DNA of 64,000 bases from Desulfurobacteriaceae bacterium. Its GTDB lineage: Bacteria > Aquificota > Aquificia > Desulfurobacteriales > Desulfurobacteriaceae. The stretch is taken from positions 1 through 64,000 of the forward strand of contig JALUGO010000012.1 of NCBI GenBank assembly GCA_027051905.1, read 5' to 3'. Made by a program: the position numbers and the translations under genes. The notes below the pieces were generated by a model. That model saw only the letters and a list, made by a program, of their open reading frames with translations. It ran no database searches and was not told the origin of the DNA. Positions 16,438 to 25,391 of the stretch are shown in pieces (position 1 is the first letter of the stretch; every line of letters begins with the position of its first letter).

Positions 16438-17483
16438 GCCTCAACCCTCCCCAGGAGAAAGAGCCCTAAAGCTCCAAAGATCATCAGAGGAGCGAAAGCC
16501 GCATACATTGGCGGCAGAACGCCGCTTTTTCCGAGGCTCAGGAAAAGAGCAGTTGTTACCCACATAACCACTATTATCAGACTGGCAATTGCCACTGTAT
16601 ATCCCTTGCGGTTTCGGGGATTGTAAACTCCAAAGGGTATTCCAATAGCTGTAACGACTATCGGGAAGAGGGCAAGGGAGAGTTTTGAGTAGAGTTCAAC
16701 TTCCATTTCGGTTGTGTCGTATCCTATTCTGCTGAGCCGTTTTATGGTGAGGTAGAGCTCTATTAACCCTGAGAGTTGTGGGTTTTTCTCTGAGAGTTTT
16801 AAATCTTTTACTCCAACTCCGAGGTTTAACGTGAGCTTTGGGACATTAGTGTTTTTTAACGTTTTCAGGTTTCTTTTCAGGACGTTTTCCAACTCCCAGG
16901 TGTTGTTCCCTCGGTAATAGACTCTTTCTGCGTCTAACCGCTCTTCAGGCTGAAACTGTTTTATCTTTATAAGGCTTGCCCATTTCCCTTCTCTTTTTTC
17001 CGTGTTGAAAGACCAGACAAAAACAAACTCCCCGTTTTTGCCCTGGAACCAGACTCCCTTAAGATCTCCTTTTGTTTTAGATTTTCCCTCTATTTTCTGA
17101 GAGAGCTTTAAACCTTCTGGCAGCAAGCTTTCCTGAACTATCAGAGAGGCACAGGAAGAGAGAACTGCAAGAAGGAACAGAGGAACGGAGAACCTGTAAA
17201 TACTTATTCCCAGGGCTCTGACTACTGTAAGCTCGCTTGTTGATGAGAATCTTGAAAGGGTGATCATGGTGGTTAGTAGAACGGCTATGGGTAGAACCCT
17301 TACCATGTAGAGGGGGAGTCGGCCTGAAACGAACTGGAGACCTTTTGAAAATCCCGCTTTCATTATCAGGTCTATGTGGCTTACAAAGTCAACTATTCCA
17401 AAGAGCGTGAGAAACGTTAAGAGGGTGAGGAAGAGCGTTTTTAGGCCTTCTGAGAATACATATCTGTCTAAAATTTTTACCAT
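16434..17483 (-). CDS. lptG: LPS export permease LptG
   Basis: A 349-residue YjgP/YjgQ family permease with three N-terminal membrane segments (about 15-35, 50-75, 95-120), a periplasmic beta-jellyroll region (about 125-265) and three C-terminal segments (about 270-345). It pairs with LptF, encoded immediately upstream with a seven-base overlap, to extract lipopolysaccharide from the inner membrane with LptB. I assign LptG rather than LptF by order only. Presence of the pair indicates an LPS-containing outer membrane. Confidence 0.88.
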   Translation of the reverse strand: MVKILDRYVFSEGLKTLFLTLLTFLTLFGIVDFVSHIDLIMKAGFSKGLQFVSGRLPLYMVRVLPIAVLLTTMITLSRFSSTSELTVVRALGISIYRFSVPLFLLAVLSSCASLIVQESLLPEGLKLSQKIEGKSKTKGDLKGVWFQGKNGEFVFVWSFNTEKREGKWASLIKIKQFQPEERLDAERVYYRGNNTWELENVLKRNLKTLKNTNVPKLTLNLGVGVKDLKLSEKNPQLSGLIELYLTIKRLSRIGYDTTEMEVELYSKLSLALFPIVVTAIGIPFGVYNPRNRKGYTVAIASLIIVVMWVTTALFLSLGKSGVLPPMYAAFAPLMIFGALGLFLLGRVEA

Positions 17484-18556
17484 CTTGCTCCTGTGTTGAA
17501 GGAGAGTTTTTCCTTAACGGCTAAATAGTAGCTTAAAATGGAAAGCACTCCGAAAATGAAGTCTGGCATAAGGGCAATGGCCGGAATGCCGGACTTCACC
17601 GCTATCTTTTTAGAAACTGTATAGATTACGTAGTAGATAACAACCATGAAAAGACCTGCTGTAATACCCATTCCCATTGCTCCCCTCGGAAGGGAGACGG
17701 CTATTGAAAAGGCCAGGACTCCAACTATCAGGGGGGATAGGGAGAGGCAGAGCCGTTTGAGGAGCTCCGTCCTGCTCTCAACATCCTTTTCCTTTAAAAG
17801 CTGAGGCAGAGTTTTATACTTCTTTGCGCTGAATTTTTCTCTGTTTGAGAAACGGTAGAGCTCCACTGTATAGTCTCTAAACCTTAACAGTTTAAACTCC
17901 TTTGGTTTTTCCCAGTTTATCAGCTGTGCACTTCCGTTATAGATATCGAGGAAAACGGTGTCTTCAACTGTTCTCAAAACGCCTTTCTTCCCGAAAATGG
18001 TGAGGAGCTCCCTTTTTTTCTGAACCGATACCATGAAGTTTTCTATCAGGCCTTTTTCCGGGAAAATCTTCTCGACGTAAAACGTTATTCCGGGGAAGTT
18101 TGAAGAAAAGTTTCTTGGAGAGATACTCATTGTTATCTTTTTCTTCACAAGCTGCTGCAGTTCTTTTTTCATGGCTACGTTGCTTTTGGGCGCAAGGAAC
18201 ATAAGGGAGTAAAAGGAAAACAGAGAAAGGAAAGCTCCTGAAATAAAAATGGGAATAGAAATCTGCTTAACACTTATACCGCACGACTTAAGTGCTACCA
18301 ACTCATTGTTGCTTTCCATCTGGATAAACAGGATTATTGTTGAAATGACAAAGGAAATAGGAATTATGATTCCGAAAAATGCCGGTAATCCCTTTAACAG
18401 AACAGAGAGGAATTCAGAGAGAGAAACTCCCTGGCCTAAAACCGTTTCTGCAATTGTGGAAGCTCTGTCAATCAGTATTACAAAGAGGAAGAGCAGGAAC
18501 GAGATGAGAATGAGTTTAAAAAGCTCCCACGATATATACCGGTAAAGGGTTTTCAT
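17477..18556 (-). CDS. lptF: LPS export permease LptF
   Basis: A 359-residue member of the same family as the downstream gene, with three membrane segments, a periplasmic domain (about 125-255) and three further segments. The start motif R-Y-I-S-W-E-L-F-K and the loop N-N-E-L-V-A-L-K-S-C-G-I-S near residue 90 are typical of LptF/LptG. It overlaps secF by four bases. Which of the two genes is F and which is G is assigned from usual gene order. Confidence 0.88.
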   Translation of the reverse strand: MKTLYRYISWELFKLILISFLLFLFVILIDRASTIAETVLGQGVSLSEFLSVLLKGLPAFFGIIIPISFVISTIILFIQMESNNELVALKSCGISVKQISIPIFISGAFLSLFSFYSLMFLAPKSNVAMKKELQQLVKKKITMSISPRNFSSNFPGITFYVEKIFPEKGLIENFMVSVQKKRELLTIFGKKGVLRTVEDTVFLDIYNGSAQLINWEKPKEFKLLRFRDYTVELYRFSNREKFSAKKYKTLPQLLKEKDVESRTELLKRLCLSLSPLIVGVLAFSIAVSLPRGAMGMGITAGLFMVVIYYVIYTVSKKIAVKSGIPAIALMPDFIFGVLSILSYYLAVKEKLSFNTGARW

Positions 18557-19440
18557 TTCTCCTTCTTAACGTATTTATACCAGTCAACAACGATGGCACT
18601 TGCGATAAAGATGGAGGAGTAAGTTCCCACAGTAATTCCAACTAAAAGAACAAAGGCGAAGTCGTTGATGACTCCTCCTCCAAAAAGATAGAGACAGAGA
18701 ACAACAAATAGCGTTGTAAGAGATGTAATAACAGTTCTTGAAAGTGTTTGATTGATGCTTTCGTTTACTATCTCCTCAAACGGTTTGCTCCGCAGGAGAA
18801 CCTTCATGTTTTCCCTTATACGGTCGTAAACAACTATTGTGTCGTTTATGGAGTATCCGATTACTGTGAGAAGTGCAGCAATTACAGGCAGGCTGAACTC
18901 TCTTTCAACGCTCATAAATATTCCTGTTGTTGCGAGGGCGTCATGAATGAGGGCAAGAACTGCTCCAAAGGCAAAAATGGGTTCAAACCGCCAGGCAACG
19001 TATATCAGAATGCCTATAAGGGCATAAATGATTGCCATTATTCCTTTTTCTCTCAACTCCTTTCCAACTGTTGGACCTATCATTTCAACCCGTCTGATCT
19101 CAACCTTCCCGTCAAACTTTTCTTTTAGAGTCTCCCTTACCACTTTAACGGTTTCGTTGGGGTCTCCAACTGCCGGTGCTTTGATCAGGAATTCGTTCTT
19201 CCCCTCTCCTTCAACGTTCTGGACGAGAACCCCTTCAACCTTTCCTTTAAAGAGCTGTCTTAACGTTTCAGTGTTCACTTTTGGTTCTTCAACCCTTATC
19301 TGGACTAAAACACCTCCTGTGAAGTCGATTCCAAATTTGGGGCCTTTTACGAAAACTCCGTATATCCAGCTTCCGACTATTATGAAAAGCGACAAGAGAT
19401 AGGCAATGTGTCTCTTTCCTATGAAGTCAAACGTTTTCAT
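18553..19440 (-). CDS. secF: Protein translocase subunit SecF
   Basis: A 295-residue RND-superfamily membrane protein with six predicted membrane segments. G-I-D-F-T-G-G near residue 38 and the conserved TM4 region G-Y-S-I-N-D-T-I-V-V-Y-D-R-I-R-E-N identify SecF. With SecD it uses the proton (or sodium) gradient to pull secreted proteins across the membrane. Its GGAG-preceded ATG lies ten bases after secD. Confidence 0.97.
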   Translation of the reverse strand: MKTFDFIGKRHIAYLLSLFIIVGSWIYGVFVKGPKFGIDFTGGVLVQIRVEEPKVNTETLRQLFKGKVEGVLVQNVEGEGKNEFLIKAPAVGDPNETVKVVRETLKEKFDGKVEIRRVEMIGPTVGKELREKGIMAIIYALIGILIYVAWRFEPIFAFGAVLALIHDALATTGIFMSVEREFSLPVIAALLTVIGYSINDTIVVYDRIRENMKVLLRSKPFEEIVNESINQTLSRTVITSLTTLFVVLCLYLFGGGVINDFAFVLLVGITVGTYSSIFIASAIVVDWYKYVKKEK

Positions 19441-19449
19441 CCTCTGCTC

Positions 19450-21120
19450 CTAAATCTTGAAAATTTGGGGCTTGAACTTGACTAGGAGGTCGAGAAGAAC
19501 CTTGGTTACGAAGACGGCTGTAAACATACTTGACAGGATACCCAGGGAGAGAGTCACGGCAAATCCCTTTATGGGGCCTGTTCCAAACTGGAAGAGGACG
19601 GCTGCGGCGATTAACGTTGTTACGTTTGCGTCCAGTATGGTTCCCCACGCCCTTGAGAAGCCTGCCTCAACTGAGGAAAAGAGGTTGCGGCCTTTACGGA
19701 GCTCCTCCCTTATCCTCTCAAAAATTATGACGTTTGCATCAACGGCCATTCCAACCGTGAGGATGAATCCGGCAATTCCCGGAAGGGTCAGCGTAGCTCC
19801 GAGGATTATCATCATTGCCCAGAGGAGGATAACGTTCATAAGGAGGGCAACGTCTGCTATTACTCCTGCCGTTTTGTAGTAAACGGCCATGAAGAGCATT
19901 ACGATGATTATTCCGGCAACTCCAGCCTTTATTCCCTTTTCAACAGACTCCTTTCCAAGGGAGGGACCGACGGTGGTCTCCTCTATTATCTTTACAGGTG
20001 CGGGGAGAGCTCCCGCCCTTAGAACGATGGAGAGGTCTCTTGCCTCCTGGTAGGTAAACTGCCCGGATATCTGTCCCCTTGCTCCGATTTCGCTCCTTAT
20101 TACAGGGGCAGACTGAACTTTGTTGTCTAAAACTATTGCGAGGCGGGTTCCTATGTGGTTTTTGGTGTAGTTCTTGAATATCCTTGCCCCTTCACTCTTC
20201 AGGACAAAACTGACTGCCGGCATTCCTGTCTCATCCTGGCTGGGGTAGGCGTCCTTCAGGTAGGCTCCTGTAAGTATCGGTTCCCTCTTCAGTATAAAGA
20301 ACGTATATCCTACCGGTTTCCCCTCTTTGTTTTTTATTTCCTGGTAGAGTATCTGCTGGTCGTCTGGAACGTTTCCGCCAAACTTCTTTACCAGCTCTTC
20401 GGGGCTTTTTACCTCTATTTCTTCTTTCTCTCCATTCTTTATCAGGAAAAACCTGGGGCCTTCAGGAGAGGGTTCTACTGTGACTGTGGCTCCCTGGGGA
20501 ATTGTTCCTCCCAGTTTTGTTATGAGCTCGTCGGGGGTTCTTGCCGTGTTAACAACTTCTTTGAACTCAAGGTTGGCAACCTTTCCAATGACTTTTTTCG
20601 CTCTTTCGGGGTTCTTAACGCCGGGGAGCTCCACAATTATTCTGTCCTTCCCGTTCCTGACGATTACGGGTTCGGCAACTCCAAGCTGGTCAATCCTGTT
20701 CCTTATGGTTTCAAGTGCCTGTTCCGCCAGTCTGTCTATTTCTTTTGCCCTGTAAGAGGGCTTCATTTTCAGTGTGATTTTCTTGCCATTTACCGAGATG
20801 TCAAACATCTCGCTGTAATCCTCTTTTATCAGTGAAACCGCTTTTTCCGCGTATTCCGAAGAGAGCAGGGTTATCTCTATTTCTGTTCCTCTTCTCTCTA
20901 CCGAAAAGAGAGGGATGTTCTCTTCTTCCAGTCTTCTCTTTATCTCCCTCATAGCGGCAGAGGTTTCACTTTCAAGGGCTTTTTTTGTATCTATCTGGAG
21001 GACTAAGTGGGTTCCGCCTTTCAGGTCAAGTCCTAAGTTTATCTGCTTTGTAAAAACGTAATAGAGGGCTCCAAGGAGCACTATTAAAACGAGCGCTATC
21101 TTCCACTTGAGGTTCTTCAT
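19450..21120 (-). CDS. secD: Protein translocase subunit SecD
   Basis: A 556-residue partner of SecF. The start at 21120 (MKNLKWKIAL) is chosen because AAGGGAG lies at ideal spacing; a longer frame from 21159 lacks this and adds a hydrophilic stretch before the first membrane segment. G-L-D-L-K-G-G-T-H-L follows TM1, then a large periplasmic P1 domain. The C-terminal RND region has A-V-D-A-N-V-I-I-F-E-R-I-R-E-E. Length is normal. Confidence 0.97.
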   Translation of the reverse strand: MKNLKWKIALVLIVLLGALYYVFTKQINLGLDLKGGTHLVLQIDTKKALESETSAAMREIKRRLEEENIPLFSVERRGTEIEITLLSSEYAEKAVSLIKEDYSEMFDISVNGKKITLKMKPSYRAKEIDRLAEQALETIRNRIDQLGVAEPVIVRNGKDRIIVELPGVKNPERAKKVIGKVANLEFKEVVNTARTPDELITKLGGTIPQGATVTVEPSPEGPRFFLIKNGEKEEIEVKSPEELVKKFGGNVPDDQQILYQEIKNKEGKPVGYTFFILKREPILTGAYLKDAYPSQDETGMPAVSFVLKSEGARIFKNYTKNHIGTRLAIVLDNKVQSAPVIRSEIGARGQISGQFTYQEARDLSIVLRAGALPAPVKIIEETTVGPSLGKESVEKGIKAGVAGIIIVMLFMAVYYKTAGVIADVALLMNVILLWAMMIILGATLTLPGIAGFILTVGMAVDANVIIFERIREELRKGRNLFSSVEAGFSRAWGTILDANVTTLIAAAVLFQFGTGPIKGFAVTLSLGILSSMFTAVFVTKVLLDLLVKFKPQIFKI

Positions 21121-21163
21121 CGGAACTCCCTTTCCTGAACTTGAGTTTGAATGATACAAAATC

Positions 21164-21835
21164 TTATAAGTCTGTATCGTTAATCTTTAAGCGAAACTTG
21201 AAGCCTAAAATCTCCGTTGCCCTTCTGCACATCTCCATCCTGGGCTGAAATATGGAGAAGTAGTCTAAAAGGTCTGATATGTTTGTATCTATCCTCAAAA
21301 CCAGCTTTACAGTTCTCTCTTTTTTGTCCACTTCCAGGTTGCTGTATAGAACGGCGTAGTTTACCCTGTCGTGGATGTCTTCTTTTATGGTCTTTCTGCT
21401 TCTTACCCTTGTTCTGTGGACGTGGGATTTGTCTGCAATTACGAGGGCTGCTGCAACTTCCGTGGCAGGCTCTCCCGTCTTTTCCTCGTGGTTCCCGATT
21501 GCGAATGTGATTTCCGTTAGGTCGTCGTCTAAGTAGCCCTTCCCTTTAAGTAGCTGGTAGGCGAGGAGAGCTCCGCTCTGGGCGTGGTCGTGCCGTGAGA
21601 CGATGTGGCCTATGTCGTGGAGGAGACCGGCAACCCCTGCAAGCTCTGCAAGGCGTCTATCTCCTATGGTCTCAATCAGGAGCCATCGCGCCTTTTCGGC
21701 AACCCAGCCAACGTGTTTTATGCCGTGGTCTGTGTATCCCATTCTCTCCAGGAAGTAGTCTGCCCTGTTTATGTAGTAGAGGATTCTCCTGTCTTTCATA
21801 AGTTCTCTGTAAGTTGGAAACTCTATCTCCTTCAC
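21164..21835 (-). CDS. HD-domain metal-dependent phosphohydrolase
   Basis: A 223-residue protein with a complete HD signature: H37 and H41 (DHGIKHVGWV), then H73-D74 in LLHDIGH, further His residues at 82 and 84, and a late Asp in A-L-V-I-A-D-K. Substrate is unknown; relatives cleave nucleotides or signalling nucleotides. It overlaps birA by four bases and precedes secD by 43 bases. Confidence 0.88.
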   Translation of the reverse strand: MKEIEFPTYRELMKDRRILYYINRADYFLERMGYTDHGIKHVGWVAEKARWLLIETIGDRRLAELAGVAGLLHDIGHIVSRHDHAQSGALLAYQLLKGKGYLDDDLTEITFAIGNHEEKTGEPATEVAAALVIADKSHVHRTRVRSRKTIKEDIHDRVNYAVLYSNLEVDKKERTVKLVLRIDTNISDLLDYFSIFQPRMEMCRRATEILGFKFRLKINDTDL

Positions 21836-22530
21836 TTCTCCTCCCTTACACTTACAAGACCTGAAAAGAGGCGTTTTATACCGCTTTCTGTTTCAACGAT
21901 TAGCGCTCCTTCACTGTCTATTCCGAGGGCTTTTCCTGTAAACGTTCTGCCCTCTTCCTCTACCCGTATCTCTTTTCCTATCATCGGGCAACACTTTTCA
22001 AAGAGCTCTACTCTGAAGTTTCCCCTTTCTATAAGGGAGTGAACCTGGAGGATGTTCCGGTGGAGCTCCCCAACCAGCATCTCCCTCTCAAACCTGATTC
22101 CCTCAGCAGAGAGGGATGTGGCGGGAACGGGAAACCGGGAGAGCTCGTCGGGGGTGTAGTAGAGGTTTATACCGACCCCAACAATAAGCCTGTCCTTCAA
22201 TATTTCGGGCAAAATACCTGCTACCTTTTTTCCGTTTATGTAAACGTCGTTTGGCCACTTCAGGTAGAACCTGTCTGAAAGGGTAGATAAGGTTTTAAAG
22301 ACAGCCCATCCAAACGCCAGACTCGAAAGGGTAAGGTTTCTCTCAACCGGTTTTAAAATGAAAGAGGCGTATAAGCCCTTATCCCTTTCAGAGAGCCAGT
22401 GTTTCCCTCTTCTTCCCTTTCCCCCTGTCTGTTCCCTTGCCACTATACAGAGGCCGTGGCGGAAGGGAACTCTTTTGGCCTCTTCGTTTGTTGAGTCTAT
22501 CTTCTCTAAGTAGACGACCATCATGGCCAC
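21832..22530 (-). CDS. birA: Biotin--[acetyl-CoA carboxylase] ligase
   Basis: A 232-residue catalytic-core enzyme that activates biotin to biotinyl-AMP and attaches it to carboxyl-carrier protein. I-D-S-T-N-E-E-A lies at 11-18, the biotinyl-AMP loop GGKGRRGKHW at 36-45, L-K-W-P-N-D-V near residue 95 and G-V-G-I-N-L after it. The N-terminal winged-helix repressor domain of E. coli BirA is absent, so it is not a transcriptional regulator. It is the first gene of the minus-strand unit and is divergent from prmC, 50 bases away. ATGs lie at codons 1, 3 and 4, so the exact start is uncertain. Confidence 0.95.
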   Translation of the reverse strand: MAMMVVYLEKIDSTNEEAKRVPFRHGLCIVAREQTGGKGRRGKHWLSERDKGLYASFILKPVERNLTLSSLAFGWAVFKTLSTLSDRFYLKWPNDVYINGKKVAGILPEILKDRLIVGVGINLYYTPDELSRFPVPATSLSAEGIRFEREMLVGELHRNILQVHSLIERGNFRVELFEKCCPMIGKEIRVEEEGRTFTGKALGIDSEGALIVETESGIKRLFSGLVSVREEK

Positions 22531-22566
22531 ATATCTTATAACATGGGGCTTTTAAGTTAAAGAGTT

Positions 22567-22572
22567 TATAAT
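22567..22572 (+). promoter_or_regulatory. -10 element TATAAT eight bases before the prmC start
   Basis: A perfect -10 hexamer ends eight bases before the prmC ATG, and there is no Shine-Dalgarno sequence in between (ATTCCTGGCC). If it is functional, transcription would begin at or a base or two from the ATG, giving a leaderless mRNA. The -35 region is poor. The same arrangement precedes the M16 peptidase gene. Confidence 0.5.
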
Positions 22573-22580
22573 TCCTGGCC

Positions 22581-23429
22581 ATGAAGTGGACTGTTGGAAC
22601 GCTGCTTAAAAGGGCAACAGATATTCTAAAAGGAAGAGGTTTCCGCTCTCCGAGGCTTGATGCGGAACTCCTTTTGGTTCACTCCCTAGGCTTTAAAGAC
22701 AGGGTAGACCTTTACATAAATTTTGAAAAGCCCTTAACTGAGGAAGAGGTTGAGGCTTACAGACAGCTCATAGTAAGAAGGGCAAAGGGTGAACCTGTTG
22801 CCTACATAACGGGAAAAAAAGAGTTCTTCGGGCTGGAGTTCCACGTGGAAAGGGGAGTTCTGATACCCCGGCCGGAGACGGAGCCCCTCGTAGAGGTTGT
22901 TTACGACTACCTTAAAGACAGGGAAAACCTGACGGTTGTGGATGTTGGAACCGGTTCGGGCTGTATAGTTCTGACCCTCTGCAAACTGACCGGAGGAAAA
23001 CACAGGTTTTACGGTATAGATGTTTCCCGAAAAGCTCTTGATGTGGCTAAAATTAACAGGGAAAAGCTGGGCTGTTTGAACGTTGAGTTTTTAAAGGGAA
23101 GCATTCTATCTCCTGTTAACTTCCCTGTGGATATTGTTGTTTCAAACCCTCCATACGTTCCTGTGGGAGACAGCCGGCTGGAGAAGGAGGTTCTGAAGTT
23201 TGAGCCTGCCGTTGCTCTGTTTGGCGGTAAGACGGGGCTTGAGATGATAGAGAAGCTCATAGCCCAGGCTTCTGAGAAGTTGAAACCTGGCGGTTTAATA
23301 GCCCTTGAGGTTGGAGAGGGGCAGAAAGAGGCTGTTACTTCTCTCCTTGAGTCTTCCGGTTTCCGTTCCATTAGAGTCTACAAAGACCTTGCAGGAGTAG
23401 AGAGAGTTTTAACGGGGGTAAAGTCTTAA
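22581..23429 (+). CDS. prmC: Release factor glutamine methyltransferase
   Basis: A 282-residue SAM-dependent methyltransferase (HemK) that methylates the GGQ glutamine of RF1/RF2. The N-terminal helical domain is followed by SAM motif I V-V-D-V-G-T-G-S-G-C (119-128) and the catalytic NPPY (189-192). It begins the plus-strand run; its stop shares a base with the murA ATG. No ribosome-binding site is visible and a -10 hexamer lies eight bases upstream. Confidence 0.96.
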   Translation: MKWTVGTLLKRATDILKGRGFRSPRLDAELLLVHSLGFKDRVDLYINFEKPLTEEEVEAYRQLIVRRAKGEPVAYITGKKEFFGLEFHVERGVLIPRPETEPLVEVVYDYLKDRENLTVVDVGTGSGCIVLTLCKLTGGKHRFYGIDVSRKALDVAKINREKLGCLNVEFLKGSILSPVNFPVDIVVSNPPYVPVGDSRLEKEVLKFEPAVALFGGKTGLEMIEKLIAQASEKLKPGGLIALEVGEGQKEAVTSLLESSGFRSIRVYKDLAGVERVLTGVKS

Positions 23430-24694
23430 TGGAGAAGTTTGTTATAAGGGGTGGAAGGGAGCTCCACGGCACCGTGAAGGTTTCCGGCTCGAAAAACGCC
23501 TCTCTGCCGATACTGTTTGCCTCCATCCTTTCAGGCAGGCTCGAGCTGACAAACGTTCCCGATCTTAGGGATGTTTCAACAACGTGCACAATTTTAGAGT
23601 TCATGGGGTTTTCCGTTGAGAGGAGTGCCGATAGGGTTAAGGTTGTAGAGAAAGAGGTTATTCCTGAAGCTCCTTACGAGCTTGTCAGGACGATGAGGGC
23701 GTCAATACTTGCCCTTGGACCTCTCCTAGCCCGTTTCGGCAGGGCTAAGGTCTCCCTTCCCGGCGGATGTGCAATCGGCCTCCGTCCCGTTGATCTCCAT
23801 CTGAAGGGACTTTCCAAAATGGGGGCGGAGATAGAGATATCTCACGGATACATAATAGCTAAGGTCAACGGCAGATTGAAAGGGGCTGACATAACCCTCG
23901 ACTTTCCCACTGTGGGAGGAACGGAGAACCTTTTGATGGCAGCCGTTCTTGCAGAAGGGAGGACTGTGATAAGAAATGCTGCAAAGGAGCCTGAAATTGT
24001 TGACCTTGCAAAAGCTTTAAAGAGTGCCGGAGCCCATATTGAGGGTGAGGGAACAGACGTTATAGTTGTGGAAGGGAGAAGGGAGCTCTCCCCCATCTCC
24101 TACTCTGTAATGCCCGACAGGATAGAGGCCGGAACCTTTCTCTCTGCAGTTGCTACTGCCGGCGGTGAAATAACGGTAGAGGACTTTCCGGTAGAAACCT
24201 TGAAAACAGTAATTGATAAGTTCAGGGAAGCCGGCCTTGAAATAGAGGAAATTTCCCCCTCAAAGGTTAGGGTTAGGAAAAAGGGAAGACTTACGGGAAC
24301 GGACATCACAACTCAGCCCTATCCTGGTTTTCCTACCGATATGCAGGCGCAGTTTATGGCAGCCATGTGCACTGCGGAAGGGATTTCTGTGATAAAGGAG
24401 ACCATCTTTGAGAACAGGTTTATGCACGTTCTGGAACTCCAGAGGATGGGAGCAGACCTTAAAATAGAGGGTAATACCGTTGTGGTAAAGGGAGTTGAGA
24501 GGTTAACAGGGGCAAAGGTTACAGCAACTGACCTCAGAGCAAGCGCCTCTTTAGTTGTTGCAGGTCTTGGAGCTGAGAATACAACAGAGGTTTACCGTAT
24601 CTACCATTTAGACAGGGGATACGAGAGGTTGGAGGAGAAACTCAAAGCTCTTGGAGCCGATATAGAGAGGGTTCCCAGTGAACTTAGCTACTGA
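23429..24694 (+). CDS. murA: UDP-N-acetylglucosamine 1-carboxyvinyltransferase
   Basis: The 421-residue enzyme of the first committed step of peptidoglycan synthesis, using phosphoenolpyruvate. K22 lies in GSKNAS. Catalytic Cys114 is in L-P-G-G-C-A-I-G-L-R-P, so the enzyme carries the Cys targeted by fosfomycin rather than the Asp of resistant forms. G-G-T-E-N-L-L-M-A-A and G-Y-E-R-L-E-E-K-L near the end also fit. The start overlaps prmC (TAATG). It leads the cell-wall part of this run. Confidence 0.97.
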   Translation: MEKFVIRGGRELHGTVKVSGSKNASLPILFASILSGRLELTNVPDLRDVSTTCTILEFMGFSVERSADRVKVVEKEVIPEAPYELVRTMRASILALGPLLARFGRAKVSLPGGCAIGLRPVDLHLKGLSKMGAEIEISHGYIIAKVNGRLKGADITLDFPTVGGTENLLMAAVLAEGRTVIRNAAKEPEIVDLAKALKSAGAHIEGEGTDVIVVEGRRELSPISYSVMPDRIEAGTFLSAVATAGGEITVEDFPVETLKTVIDKFREAGLEIEEISPSKVRVRKKGRLTGTDITTQPYPGFPTDMQAQFMAAMCTAEGISVIKETIFENRFMHVLELQRMGADLKIEGNTVVVKGVERLTGAKVTATDLRASASLVVAGLGAENTTEVYRIYHLDRGYERLEEKLKALGADIERVPSELSY

Positions 24695-24705
24695 AGGAGT
24701 CAGGA

Positions 24706-25344
24706 ATGGACTATAAGACAGTTACCGTTGCCCTGCCAAAGGGAAGGCTTCTCAAAGAGGCTGTAGATTTTCTGACAAAGAGCGGTATTGATGCCTCAGA
24801 GACCCTTTCTGAGACCAGGAAACTCATATTTCACTGGAAGAACTTCCGTTTTCTCCTGGTAAAACCGATGGACGTTCCCACTTACGTTTACTACGGCACT
24901 GCCGATGTAGGAATTGCCGGAAAGGACGTTATAGAAGAGAAGGGTTATGACCTTTACGAACCCCTCGACTTAAAGTTCGGTGCCTGCAGGCTTTCGGTGG
25001 CGGAACCGGAAGATATTGCAGAACCTTACGACATAGACAGGCTTTCCTACATAAGGGTTGCAACCAAGTATCCCAGGATAACAGACAGGTATTTCAGGAG
25101 TAAGGGAATACACCCTGAAATAATCACCCTCTACGGTTCTGTTGAACTTGCCCCGCTGGTGGGTTTATCTGAGAGGATAGTGGATCTTGTCCAGACGGGA
25201 ACAACTCTCAGAGTCAATGGGCTTAAGGAGGTTGACGTTATCCTCAGGTCAACAGCCCGGCTTATCGTCAACAGGGCGAGTTTGAAGACCAAATACTCCC
25301 TTGTAAAGGAGATGATAGACAGTATGAAGGAGTCTTTAAAGTAA
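24706..25344 (+). CDS. hisG: ATP phosphoribosyltransferase, short form
   Basis: A 212-residue HisG lacking the C-terminal regulatory domain. A-L-P-K-G-R-L lies at the start, G-A-C-R-L-S-V and the PRPP loop D-L-V-Q-T-G-T-T-L near residue 160. Short HisG enzymes need a HisRS-like partner, HisZ, for activity and histidine feedback; hisZ is not in this window. The first step of histidine synthesis is embedded among cell-wall genes. Confidence 0.96.
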   Translation: MDYKTVTVALPKGRLLKEAVDFLTKSGIDASETLSETRKLIFHWKNFRFLLVKPMDVPTYVYYGTADVGIAGKDVIEEKGYDLYEPLDLKFGACRLSVAEPEDIAEPYDIDRLSYIRVATKYPRITDRYFRSKGIHPEIITLYGSVELAPLVGLSERIVDLVQTGTTLRVNGLKEVDVILRSTARLIVNRASLKTKYSLVKEMIDSMKESLK

Positions 25345-25391
25345 GGAGGTGGTAAAATAGATTCAGTCTCTATTTTTTCCGGGAAGATAGG

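Noticed and set aside
19450-21159. SecD extended to 21159 with 13 more residues
   Set aside because: The internal ATG at 21120 has AAGGGAG at ideal spacing and starts directly before the first membrane segment.
25355-25378. Hairpin with a short T run between hisG and moaA, considered as a terminator or molybdenum-cofactor riboswitch
   Set aside because: A 7-bp A/T-rich stem with a seven-base loop and three trailing T residues is too weak. The leader is too short for the known riboswitch class.
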